From the NCBI RefSeq assembly GCF_024448695.1, contig NZ_JAMOHY010000001.1, forward strand, positions 388,051 through 452,050: a DNA stretch of 64,000 nucleotides. Reading direction: 5' to 3'. The notes beneath the pieces were generated by a model that worked only from the letters and a program-made list of their open reading frames with translations, had not been told where the DNA came from and made no database searches. The stretch is from Stutzerimonas stutzeri. Its GTDB lineage: Bacteria; Pseudomonadota; Gammaproteobacteria; Pseudomonadales; Pseudomonadaceae. The translations under genes were made by a program, and so were the position numbers. Positions within the stretch are counted from its first letter, which is position 1. The number at the start of each line of letters is the position of its first letter. Of this stretch, positions 1 through 7,156 are shown one piece after another.

Positions 1-831
1 ACTCAAAGGATTGCTGAAAAATACAACTTTCGTATCGACCCTTCCCGCCTTTCTAACAAGCCACCTTTTATTAAAACCAGCAACGTAATCTTTACTGTAA
101 ATTGGGCAGCCAAAGTAGAAAGGCTTAACATGCTTTAGCATAGCGGAAATCTTTGACGCTTCAGATTCTGACCAACAGATATATTTGGTCGAAACAAGCC
201 CATACGTATAAAGCTCTGAAAAGTTCTGAATATAACCATGAGGTATGGTTGTTACATCTATACCGTCTCTCTTGGCTATGCTTGCCAAGCAAGCATAAAT
301 AGAGTCCGAATAATCAGTAACATAAAGCTCCCTCAAACCCACAGCATCAAACAGGGCATGCGCGCTTTTAACAAAGGCTTTCAGGCCCTGTGTTGTTTTT
401 ATATCTTTCTTTATTTCAGACCAGAGAGAAAACACATCAGCATAATTTTTATGCAAAACCACTGCAAACAAGCCCTTCCTCTCAGCCAAACCTTTAAAAT
501 AACGAGTGAAATTTACTTTTCTCATAAAAATGAATTTTAGAGTCTTGCTAAACTTGCTTTCTATTTTGCTTTCTAGAAACGCAAACTTGGTGCAACAGTT
601 TAGATTTATCACCGGAAATTTTGGGCGAAGAGCCCAGCGCAATATATCTAGATAATAGCTATATATAACGTCTTTTCTTTCAACTCTAGCATTTGCCAAG
701 ACGTACTCATTCAGAGCCAAATCATCATTAAAAAGCAACCTCAAATAGCAGTAATAAAAATAAAATAGCTCTGCTTCATCCGCTTTTACCATCAGCTTCT
801 CTTGAAGATTTAGTATATTTTGATCTTTCAT
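1..831 (-). CDS. Glycosyltransferase-like protein of surface glycan cluster, 3' end outside window
   Basis: I translated this frame by hand: it stays open for 277 codons from ATG at 831 to the window edge with no stop. The start follows an AAGAGG ribosome site by about five bases. The frame is AT-rich (many Lys, Phe and Tyr codons) compared with the genes upstream. Around residues 200-235 it reads TTIPHGYIQNFSELYTYG and then STKYICWSESEASKISAM. That resembles the fold-B glycosyltransferase pattern of a Pro-His-Gly segment followed by a place where the polypeptide names other bound chains. It follows pseI and its decayed copy, as the transferase that uses an activated nonulosonic acid often does. 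No family can be named with confidence. It could equally be a capsule or flagellin glycan transferase, or an unrelated sugar-cluster protein. Confidence 0.6.
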   Translation of the reverse strand, partial: MKDQNILNLQEKLMVKADEAELFYFYYCYLRLLFNDDLALNEYVLANARVERKDVIYSYYLDILRWALRPKFPVINLNCCTKFAFLESKIESKFSKTLKFIFMRKVNFTRYFKGLAERKGLFAVVLHKNYADVFSLWSEIKKDIKTTQGLKAFVKSAHALFDAVGLRELYVTDYSDSIYACLASIAKRDGIDVTTIPHGYIQNFSELYTYGLVSTKYICWSESEASKISAMLKHVKPFYFGCPIYSKDYVAGFNKRWLVRKAGRVDTKVVFFSNPLS

Positions 832-924
832 GCAGCCTCTTTTTGCACAGCACTGCGCTGCGACCATATAATCATGGGTGGCATCAATCTCATTACAACC
901 CCACGCTACTTTACTTAGTTAGTA

Positions 925-1290
925 ATAAGCCATCCTGCATCCTGATGCCAGGCTACTGGAGATCATCGGCTGCCGCTGCTCTCCACGTGCTTTATTAGTG
1001 GTAGGTCGATGACTTCTAAGGAGGCGGTCTTGTAGGCCGGGACATTGAGGTCTTTCAGCAGGTCAAAAGCGGTACTGTCGAACGATGGGCTGAAGGTAGT
1101 GCTATGCAGCTGCATCCATACTCGAACAGCGGCTTTTGCCACTCCCAAATCTGGGCCTCCGGGTAAAGCTCGTAAGGGTTTATCCATCCCACAGCCGGCC
1201 ACAATTGAGGGTGATGGTAGACAGAAAGCTCGGCAACAGCGCAGAGAGGATAGTCAAGCCCGATCCCTTTCCCAGCAACTGAAATTTTAG
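925..1290 (-). pseudogene. Decayed second copy of pseI (N-terminal half)
   Basis: Two overlapping frames on the minus strand together spell a broken pseI. One frame carries AVAELSVYHHPQL and YPEAQIWEWQKPLFEYG, matching IAELSANHNGKL and YQEAHMPWAWHKPLFEH of the intact gene just upstream. The other frame carries LLKDLNVPAYKTASLEVIDL and PLIKHVESSG, matching LLEDLNAPAYKIASFEAVDL and PLIKYVASTG. About 45-50 residues are missing internally (intact residues near 33-82). There is a frameshift near the PLFE segment, and a further frame break follows VESSG, after which the DNA still resembles the intact PMIIST region. Nothing matches the C-terminal half. It is a relic of a pseI homologue, clearly diverged from the intact copy rather than a fresh duplicate. 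Confidence 0.85.
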
Positions 1291-1438
1291 AAATCATGAA
1301 TTTTGCGGGATTTTGCGGCATTCTTCGTGCGTTGTCTGCCATTCGATAGCTAGGACCAACAACACCTCATCATCCCAGTGAAAATTACATATATTCTCCT
1401 TATCATGGGCCGTCCTTCCATCTGCATCACCCATGTAC

Positions 1439-2494
1439 TTACGCGCCAAAAGCCTCTTCAGACACCGGGGTTTGGGCTCTAATATCTCTAAAAACCCTTC
1501 TCCCGATGATCCTCGTCAGGTGTTTAGGGCTTAATCCATAACCTGGGCGAACGCTTCGTACCGCATCCGCCGTTAAGATTTCGCCAGCTTTAAGGTCCCT
1601 CACAAAATAAAGAGAGCGGCGGAACTTCGCATTGCCAAGCTCACTGGACTTCCGCCCATAGTCCACCTTGCCTAACGCTGCCCATGCCGTCTTGCTATGA
1701 CGGCATAGTGCCGTGAGTTCGGCAGGCTCCAGCGAAAAACTGTCATCCGGCCCACCGCCGTCTCGGTCGAGTGTGAAGTGTTTTTCGATAATAGATGCGC
1801 CGAGCGCTACGCTTGTGATGGCGGTGGTATTATCCAATGTGTGATCGGAGAGCCCAGTGACTAAGCCATAACGCTGAATCATGTCAGGGATAGTGCGCAA
1901 ATTGTAATCTGCCGCTGGAGCAGGATAGCCGCTGACGCAGTGGAGTATGGCCAGTTCTTTGCACCCCCCCTCCCGAGCAGCCTCGATAGCTTCCTGGATT
2001 TCCTCGACATCGGCCATACCGGTGGAGATGATCATCGGCTTGCCCGTGCTGGCCACATACTTGATCAGCGGCAGGTCGACGGCTTCGAACGAGGCGATCT
2101 TGTACGCCGGGGCATTTAGATCTTCGAGCAGGTCGACAGCAGTGTTGTCAAACGGTGAGCTGAAGATGGTGATCTCCAGCTTTCTTGCATGCTCGAACAG
2201 CGGCTTGTGCCACGCCCAGGGCATATGGGCTTCCTGGTAAAGCTGATATAGAGTCTTGCCATCCCATAATCCACCTTGAATCCGAAATTCTTCAGCATCG
2301 CAATTGAGTGTGATGGTATCGGCGGTATAGGTCTGCAGCTTGATGGCGTCGGCGCCCGCCTTCTTAGCTTCTTCGATAATTGTCAGCGCGGTTTCCAGCT
2401 TGCCGTTATGGTTGGCGGAAAGCTCGGCGATGATGTAAGGAGGCACGTCGGCAGCGATGCGGCGCTCGGCAATATGTATTGCGGGTAGGCTCAT
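1439..2494 (-). CDS. pseI: Pseudaminic acid synthase (NeuB family)
   Basis: This enzyme condenses 2,4-diacetamido-2,4,6-trideoxy-L-altrose (the PseG product) with phosphoenolpyruvate to give a nonulosonic acid. The 351 residues match the family length. The N-terminal TIM barrel shows IAELSANHNG, DAIKLQTYTADT, SSPFD, APAYKIAS, IISTGM and SDHTLDNTTAIT, then IEKHFTLDRDGGGPDDSFSLEP, which is more like PseI than sialate synthase. The C-terminal part (about residues 290-351) is an antifreeze-like SAF domain with DLKAGEILTADAVRSVRPG. The start ATG overlaps the stop of the ATP-grasp gene as ATGA, so the two are translationally coupled. A legionaminic-type substrate cannot be excluded, but pseB, pseC and pseG in the same operon favour pseudaminic chemistry. 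Confidence 0.88.
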   Translation of the reverse strand: MSLPAIHIAERRIAADVPPYIIAELSANHNGKLETALTIIEEAKKAGADAIKLQTYTADTITLNCDAEEFRIQGGLWDGKTLYQLYQEAHMPWAWHKPLFEHARKLEITIFSSPFDNTAVDLLEDLNAPAYKIASFEAVDLPLIKYVASTGKPMIISTGMADVEEIQEAIEAAREGGCKELAILHCVSGYPAPAADYNLRTIPDMIQRYGLVTGLSDHTLDNTTAITSVALGASIIEKHFTLDRDGGGPDDSFSLEPAELTALCRHSKTAWAALGKVDYGRKSSELGNAKFRRSLYFVRDLKAGEILTADAVRSVRPGYGLSPKHLTRIIGRRVFRDIRAQTPVSEEAFGA

Positions 2495-3459
2495 GGGCGT
2501 TCCTCATAGATTGCAGGCGGTACGCAGGTAATGTATTCCTGCGCACTGCGAAAAAATCGGGTACCTGGTACCGGTGGACTATAAGCCGGTAGCGGTGGAG
2601 TGTGCTCGGTGCCGACCGTGTCCTGAATCCACCAACGTAGATCGCAGAAACCCATCTTGTCGCGAAAAACCAGAGTGCTGGAAAGGCGCGGATTGATCTC
2701 AAATAGGCATGGTCCATCCGTAGTCAGGCGGAGTTGTACATTAATCGCACCATCGAGCTCGAGGTGCCTAGCGATTGCTGCAACATAATTTTCTATTCGA
2801 GGGTCGGTAATTACCTCTCCGCGCGCCGTCAGCCCGCCCGACAGCGTGCGTCGGAGCATGAGTATCTGTGTGCCTCGGACTTCCGAATGGTAGGCAGCGC
2901 AGGTGTATTCTTGGTCATCAGGGGCGAGGTATTCCTGCCAGATTTGACTAGGAATAGCGCACTGGCTGAATGTCTGCGCATCGTCGATCCGCTGAATTTG
3001 CTTGCTGCCTTGTCCGGCGCGCGGCTTGACAATCACAGGGTATGCGGGCGGGGTGGTGACTCCAACGATGCCGTTTTTCGGAACACGAAGCCCGCATCCT
3101 GAGAGGAATGTCATGCATGCACGCTTATCCAGCGAGCGGTCGACGGCGTGGCGGTTGGCGATGAGGATTCGAGCATCAGCTATCTTCAGCAAGCCGTGCT
3201 TGCTGAGCAAAGAGATCTCGGCCTCGCTAGTAGGGACGAACAGGCCGATGTTATGGCGCTCAATGTGAAGTGTAAGCCAGCTCAGATAGGTTTTGTCGGT
3301 CGCGCGAGGCGCCACAACGTGGTGGTCGAACACGAATTCACCGGGGTGTTCGGAGTGAATGTCGATGCCGTACAGCCGGCCTTTCCATCCCCAGTCGCGC
3401 AGGATGCGGCCGGCGCCGAAGCCAATGTCGCCCGCGATACCGCTAATGAGGACATTCAC
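2491..3459 (-). CDS. ATP-grasp ligase of nonulosonic acid cluster
   Basis: A 322-residue protein with the ATP-grasp layout. It has an N-terminal Rossmann-like pre-ATP domain (MNVLISGIAGDIGFGAGR), an ATP-binding segment YPVIVKPRAGQGSKQI near residues 143-158, and a metal-binding strand CLFEINPRLSST near residue 255. Such proteins join a carboxylate to an amine or thiol through an acyl phosphate. Related ones are often labelled carbamoyl-phosphate-synthase-like. Start is GTG at 3459, overlapping the upstream stop as GTGA, with AGGAGAA in front. Placed between the phosphoesterase and pseI, it could add an acyl or amino acid to a sugar amine. The substrate cannot be read from the sequence. Confidence 0.75.
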   Translation of the reverse strand: MNVLISGIAGDIGFGAGRILRDWGWKGRLYGIDIHSEHPGEFVFDHHVVAPRATDKTYLSWLTLHIERHNIGLFVPTSEAEISLLSKHGLLKIADARILIANRHAVDRSLDKRACMTFLSGCGLRVPKNGIVGVTTPPAYPVIVKPRAGQGSKQIQRIDDAQTFSQCAIPSQIWQEYLAPDDQEYTCAAYHSEVRGTQILMLRRTLSGGLTARGEVITDPRIENYVAAIARHLELDGAINVQLRLTTDGPCLFEINPRLSSTLVFRDKMGFCDLRWWIQDTVGTEHTPPLPAYSPPVPGTRFFRSAQEYITCVPPAIYEERP

Positions 3460-4160
3460 AATGTTCTCCTGGTCATTATTTTGTGTAGGTAGCCAAGTGC
3501 GGGATCTCGCACCTGGGCAGCGGCAATCACGTGGCCGAATTCATAAGGGACGCGCTTGAAGCGTACAACGCGATTAGCGAGGTCGATCAGTGCATAGCAG
3601 GCCTGCCCGCCGTAGTCACGAGGCTGCCCGACAGAGCCGGGGTTCAACAGGACGCGTCCATCCATATGGTGGATAAACGGATAATGCGTATGGCCCAGAA
3701 CGGTAAAATCGCGACCGGCGTGACAGCGGGCAAGAACATCCGCAGCGGCTTCTGGGTAGATGTACTCATCGGTTGCTGCAGGGCTGCCGTGATGCACGGA
3801 AAAGTGAATGCCCTCAAGCGTCAGTTCTGCTCTGACAGGCAAATGCAGGAGCCATTGCAACTCGTCGTCAGATAGCGTGTCCCGGCAGACGTCGTAGCCC
3901 GAGCCATATTTCTCCCGGTAGCGTTCAGCGGCGACAGGGCTGATCAGGGTTTCTGCCAGAATGTCTTCGTGATTACCGCGGATGCAGGTTACGCAGGCGT
4001 CGTGCATCAGACGCTGAATGACCGGCCCGGGCCAATAATAATAGCCAACCAAATCTCCCGCGACGATAAAGTGCTCAACTGCTTCGTTTCTGCAATCCGC
4101 CAGCACGGCTTCCAATGCATGAATGTTCGCGTGAATATCCGCAAGTATGGCAACTCTCAT
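3456..4160 (-). CDS. Calcineurin-like metallophosphoesterase
   Basis: A compact 234-residue metallophosphoesterase. All metal-binding blocks are visible in order: ADIHANIHALEAVL at the N terminus, GDLVGYYYWPG, RGNHED, SVHHGSP and VLGHTHYPF. It then has LLNPGSVGQPRD, typical of the YfcE/MJ0936-like group. I start it at ATG 4160 (MRVAILADIH) rather than at a GTG ten codons earlier. The DNA just before this ATG resembles the 3' end of the SDR gene upstream, and the decayed second copy starts at the equivalent ATG. Its operon place suggests it removes a phosphate from a glycan intermediate, but this is inference. The stop overlaps the ATP-grasp start. Confidence 0.8.
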   Translation of the reverse strand: MRVAILADIHANIHALEAVLADCRNEAVEHFIVAGDLVGYYYWPGPVIQRLMHDACVTCIRGNHEDILAETLISPVAAERYREKYGSGYDVCRDTLSDDELQWLLHLPVRAELTLEGIHFSVHHGSPAATDEYIYPEAAADVLARCHAGRDFTVLGHTHYPFIHHMDGRVLLNPGSVGQPRDYGGQACYALIDLANRVVRFKRVPYEFGHVIAAAQVRDPALGYLHKIMTRRTL

Positions 4161-4218
4161 AGCAAATGGCGCTTCATCAACAAAACCCACCCCGGCTGCG
4201 ACCAGCCAGAAATTTTAT

Positions 4219-5109
4219 TTAAACATTAGCCTGCGGTCGTAAATACGCTATCAGGTTTCGACCCAGCCCGACCTCAGCCAAAGACGTATAGAAACGGTTA
4301 GCTGTGTCTAGCCCAGATAAACTAATTAAGTATTCAAGCCTCAGCCGTGCCCTATGAGCAGCAGGGCCGAGTGATCGATCAGTGACGTAATTTGAGCCCG
4401 CATGCGCAAGATAAAAGTCGATCGGGAAGTCGCCCTGCAGGTTAAGGCAATCCCAACCTGTCGCAGCCGCTATATTCTTGAGACTTTCTTTCGTGAAATA
4501 ACTGATATGGTCTGGAATCGCAATCCAGAACCGTTCAGGAATGCCACCACTTTCCAAGAGCGCCTCGTGGTAAGCATTTCCATCGTTAGGTACGGTTATT
4601 ACTAGAACTCCTTCGTACGCTAGGATCTGGCGCAATGAACGAAGAAGGCCGACAGGATCAAGCACATGCTCAAGCACGTTACCCAACCAAACGAGGTTAT
4701 ATCTCTCACCTGCAGTAATCTGAGATTCTAGGAGCTGAAAAACGTCACCTTGCTGAACGAAAGGAAGGCAGTCCGGGTTCATCTGTTCAACACCGGCGCG
4801 GCTAAAATCAATGCCGGCAACCTGCCACCCCAATGATCGAAAATGACTGAGGACAAAGCCTTCCCCACATCCCACATCAAGCATCCTGCCGCAGAAATCA
4901 CTCCCTAAGAGAGCACGAGCTTGCGATGCACGCTGCGCAATCCGAAGTCCAATAACCTCGCTTTCAAGGGTTGAGTAGCTCTTGCGGTAGCTGGAGGATT
5001 CGTTCTGGTAGTAAGTCTTTTCGTAATAGGCGGCGAGTGATTGTGGCGATGGTTTTTCTGACAGTTCAAGAAAACCCAGCTCATGCCTTTTTAGTCTTGA
5101 ATCCTTCAT
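4219..5109 (-). CDS. Class I SAM-dependent methyltransferase
   Basis: A 296-residue protein with the SAM-binding motif MLDVGCGEGFVLSHF near residues 75-89, an acidic residue at the end of the next strand (VAGIDFSRAG), and LVWLGNVLEHVLDPVGLL as the following motif. The extra N-terminal region (LGFLELSEKPSPQSLAAYYEKTYYQ) matches the short lead-in seen in sugar-cluster methyltransferases of the Methyltransf_23 type. It is probably an O- or N-methylase for a glycan residue. It is the only gene in this operon that does not overlap its neighbours: 185 bp lie upstream and 58 bp downstream, and both flanks carry related remnants. That suggests it entered as a later insertion. Codon use is more AT-rich than in pseG or the fusion gene. 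Confidence 0.75.
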   Translation of the reverse strand: MKDSRLKRHELGFLELSEKPSPQSLAAYYEKTYYQNESSSYRKSYSTLESEVIGLRIAQRASQARALLGSDFCGRMLDVGCGEGFVLSHFRSLGWQVAGIDFSRAGVEQMNPDCLPFVQQGDVFQLLESQITAGERYNLVWLGNVLEHVLDPVGLLRSLRQILAYEGVLVITVPNDGNAYHEALLESGGIPERFWIAIPDHISYFTKESLKNIAAATGWDCLNLQGDFPIDFYLAHAGSNYVTDRSLGPAAHRARLRLEYLISLSGLDTANRFYTSLAEVGLGRNLIAYLRPQANV

Positions 5110-5189
5110 AGCTTATCGCCCGTTTCTTATGATCGATATCACGTTAAATTAATTCTCGTAGCGAAAACACACCCGTCAATTTATGAACG

Positions 5190-5298
5190 CGACCAGTATT
5201 AATAGCCAACCAAATACCAGTTGCAATCCCTGCAATTAACCAGCACGATTTTCAACAACAATATTCGCGTGGATGACCGCGAAAATCGCGGCTGTCAT
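5190..5298 (-). pseudogene. Remnant of a second metallophosphoesterase gene (5' end)
   Basis: Reading the minus strand from ATG at 5298 gives MTAAIFAVIHANI, aligned with MRVAILADIHANI of the intact phosphoesterase at 4160, and then runs into a stop after about 20 codons. Further down, the DNA TTGGTTGGCTATTAATACTGG-type segment (5192-5213) matches the stretch of the intact gene coding for LVGYYYW. A short deletion lies between the two parts. The ATG overlaps the stop of the SDR gene as ATGA, so this was once the next gene of the operon. Only the first third remains; the methyltransferase gene follows. Confidence 0.8.
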
Positions 5299-6035
5299 GG
5301 CAGTTGGCTCTTCATCAAAAGAATAAGCTCGACAGCTACCGCATGAGGTGCTTTCAGCAAGCCTTCCGTCTTATAAGAACGAAATGCTGCGACGTCAGGC
5401 ATATCGGCTTCCTGCTGACCTCTTATAAGTTTCTGCATTGACGTATCCATAATTCCGGGGTCGGAATGGACGACCTTCACATGCGGATTTTCTAGCGCCA
5501 GCACATCTAGTGCCATTTTATAGGCTGCCTTGCTAGTACAGTAAGCCTGCCAGCCGCGAATCGGTCGGCGAGCCGCGCCGCTGCTTACATCAAGAATAAG
5601 AAAAGGACGGCGTTGCGCATGCGCAATGTCGGCGAGGGTGTTGGCGATGATTAGAGGGACTAGGCAGTTGATCCGCATAGCACGCTCGAGGCCGGAAAGT
5701 GCGAGGCCTGAAGCTTTGCCAATGGGCTCGATGATTGAGGCGTTACTGATGAAGGCCAGAGGGCCCTCGGATGTCGATTGCACGATGCGCCGCAGTAAGG
5801 CCAACGCACTTTCCAGCGCCTCGGAATTCCCACCGAGATCCACCTCGACGAACTCTATTTGCGCAGATGCTGTTTTCGCCACAGCGGCGATGCGCTTTAG
5901 ATCGCGCCCCAGACCAACTACGGGATAGGCCTGAGATACGAGTTGGTTGAATAATTCAAGGCCCAGGCCGCGCGTTGGGCCAGAGAGGATGACCGTTGGA
6001 GGGGCAATATTGTTAGGATCGTTCATCGGAATCAT
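5295..6035 (-). CDS. Short-chain dehydrogenase/reductase
   Basis: A classical SDR of about 246 residues. The cofactor motif is SGPTRGLGLELF (TGxxxGxG with Ser for the first Thr), then FISNAS (NAG-like), LDVSSGAARRPIRGW with the catalytic Ser, and YCTSKAA with the Tyr and Lys pair. I use ATG 6035, which overlaps the pseG stop as ATGA; ATGs at 6050 and 6026 are alternatives. In the operon it could oxidise or reduce one hydroxyl of the nonulosonic acid or its precursor. With the GSA-type aminotransferase encoded upstream it would form an oxidise-then-aminate pair. That pairing is inference. Its stop overlaps the start of the decayed phosphoesterase copy. Confidence 0.78.
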   Translation of the reverse strand: MIPMNDPNNIAPPTVILSGPTRGLGLELFNQLVSQAYPVVGLGRDLKRIAAVAKTASAQIEFVEVDLGGNSEALESALALLRRIVQSTSEGPLAFISNASIIEPIGKASGLALSGLERAMRINCLVPLIIANTLADIAHAQRRPFLILDVSSGAARRPIRGWQAYCTSKAAYKMALDVLALENPHVKVVHSDPGIMDTSMQKLIRGQQEADMPDVAAFRSYKTEGLLKAPHAVAVELILLMKSQLP

Positions 6036-7156
6036 ACCAATTGCGCGCATACGCGCGAGGCGCCGCAGCCATCTGTCACACGGGCGGCAGCGACGGCGTA
6101 CGCTTCAAGGTTGTCCATCAACTCAACGTGCTGCGCACGGAACTGTGCCGCGTCTGGTTCGCTCAGTGCGGCCTGATCGAGTTCTACAGTTGCACTAGCT
6201 GAGGCCAATGCGGCAATGACCGTGCGTTGGTTAGCTGCGGTGCATATGAGCAGACTCGGAACGCCAAGGCAACAGAGCTCCCAAGAGGTGCTGCCTGCTG
6301 CCCCTATCGCCAAATCACTATCGGCCATCAGTTGCGCCATGTCGTCGACCCCAACCAGCACCCGAGTCGGCCATGGCATGCCTTGCGCTTGGTTTCGCAC
6401 GTCATCCAGCCACGGCGCCGTTGCACCCATGACCACCGTGATCCGGCAACCGGCAGGCGGGGGGCTGTTGCGCAATGCCTCCAGCACCTGTCCGGTAGCA
6501 TTGTCCTTGTCGACGCCTCCCATAGTGATCAAAAGCTTGCGCAACTGAGGCGTGACACGACGTTCAAGGCTGTAGGCGCGCAGGACTGCGAATTCCGGGC
6601 GCAGCAACGCATATTGCGAGCCACACAAGAGCCGACAGTGATCTGGCACCCAGGCTCGGTAATCCTCTGACTGGCGCCCAAAAGTCTGGTCGAGGAGCAG
6701 ATCACATATATGCAGCCTATCGACCAAGTCGTCAATCACCATCAATTTGCGAGAGTGCCGTTTGAGGATCTGTTCCCAGCAGGCATCCAGCGCGTAGTGG
6801 TCTACGATCAACCAATCGGGCTGCAGTGCAGCGAGAATCGGAATGCAAGCTTCCGCATCCTCTGCCTGTGTTGCGCCAAGCCAGTGGCTGTGAGCCAGAC
6901 CTTGCTCACCGCTTGCAGCCTTAATCGCGAGCGAGCTCTCTTCTACCGCATCAGGTTCGGTGCGAGCTGCCAAGACATGAACGATATAACCCTTGTTACG
7001 GATCAGCTCGATTAAATTGCCCTGGTGTTCGCGACAGAGAAACTGGCAGTCGGCGCCTCGCGTGACAAGAGCATCGGCCAATGTCAGGCAGCGCATAACA
7101 TGGCCGGTCCCGATCTGCAGGGAGGCGTCGGCGCGAAAACAGATCTTCAACGCCAT
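6032..7156 (-). CDS. pseG: UDP-2,4-diacetamido-2,4,6-trideoxy-L-altrose hydrolase
   Basis: PseG cleaves the UDP from UDP-2,4-diacetamido-2,4,6-trideoxy-L-altropyranose and frees the hexose that PseI uses. The 374-residue protein starts MALKICFRADASLQIGTGHVMRC; His19 in the GTGHVMRC loop corresponds to the catalytic His of the family. The glycosyltransferase fold-B shape is supported by WLIVDHYALD, KLLITMGGVDKDN and the UDP-binding segment AIGAAGSTSWELCCLGVPSL. The start overlaps the stop of the fusion gene (TAATG) and the end overlaps the SDR start. It is slightly longer than the Campylobacter or Helicobacter proteins because of an insertion near residues 65-105. Confidence 0.9.
   Translation of the reverse strand: MALKICFRADASLQIGTGHVMRCLTLADALVTRGADCQFLCREHQGNLIELIRNKGYIVHVLAARTEPDAVEESSLAIKAASGEQGLAHSHWLGATQAEDAEACIPILAALQPDWLIVDHYALDACWEQILKRHSRKLMVIDDLVDRLHICDLLLDQTFGRQSEDYRAWVPDHCRLLCGSQYALLRPEFAVLRAYSLERRVTPQLRKLLITMGGVDKDNATGQVLEALRNSPPPAGCRITVVMGATAPWLDDVRNQAQGMPWPTRVLVGVDDMAQLMADSDLAIGAAGSTSWELCCLGVPSLLICTAANQRTVIAALASASATVELDQAALSEPDAAQFRAQHVELMDNLEAYAVAAARVTDGCGASRVCAQLV

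Noticed and set aside
238..540. Plus-strand frame of 100 codons in the first kilobase
   Set aside because: It is covered by the longer minus-strand frame 831-1, which has a ribosome site and glycosyltransferase-like motifs.
1045..1290. Plus-strand frame of 81 codons
   Set aside because: It lies opposite the pseI relic and matches nothing.
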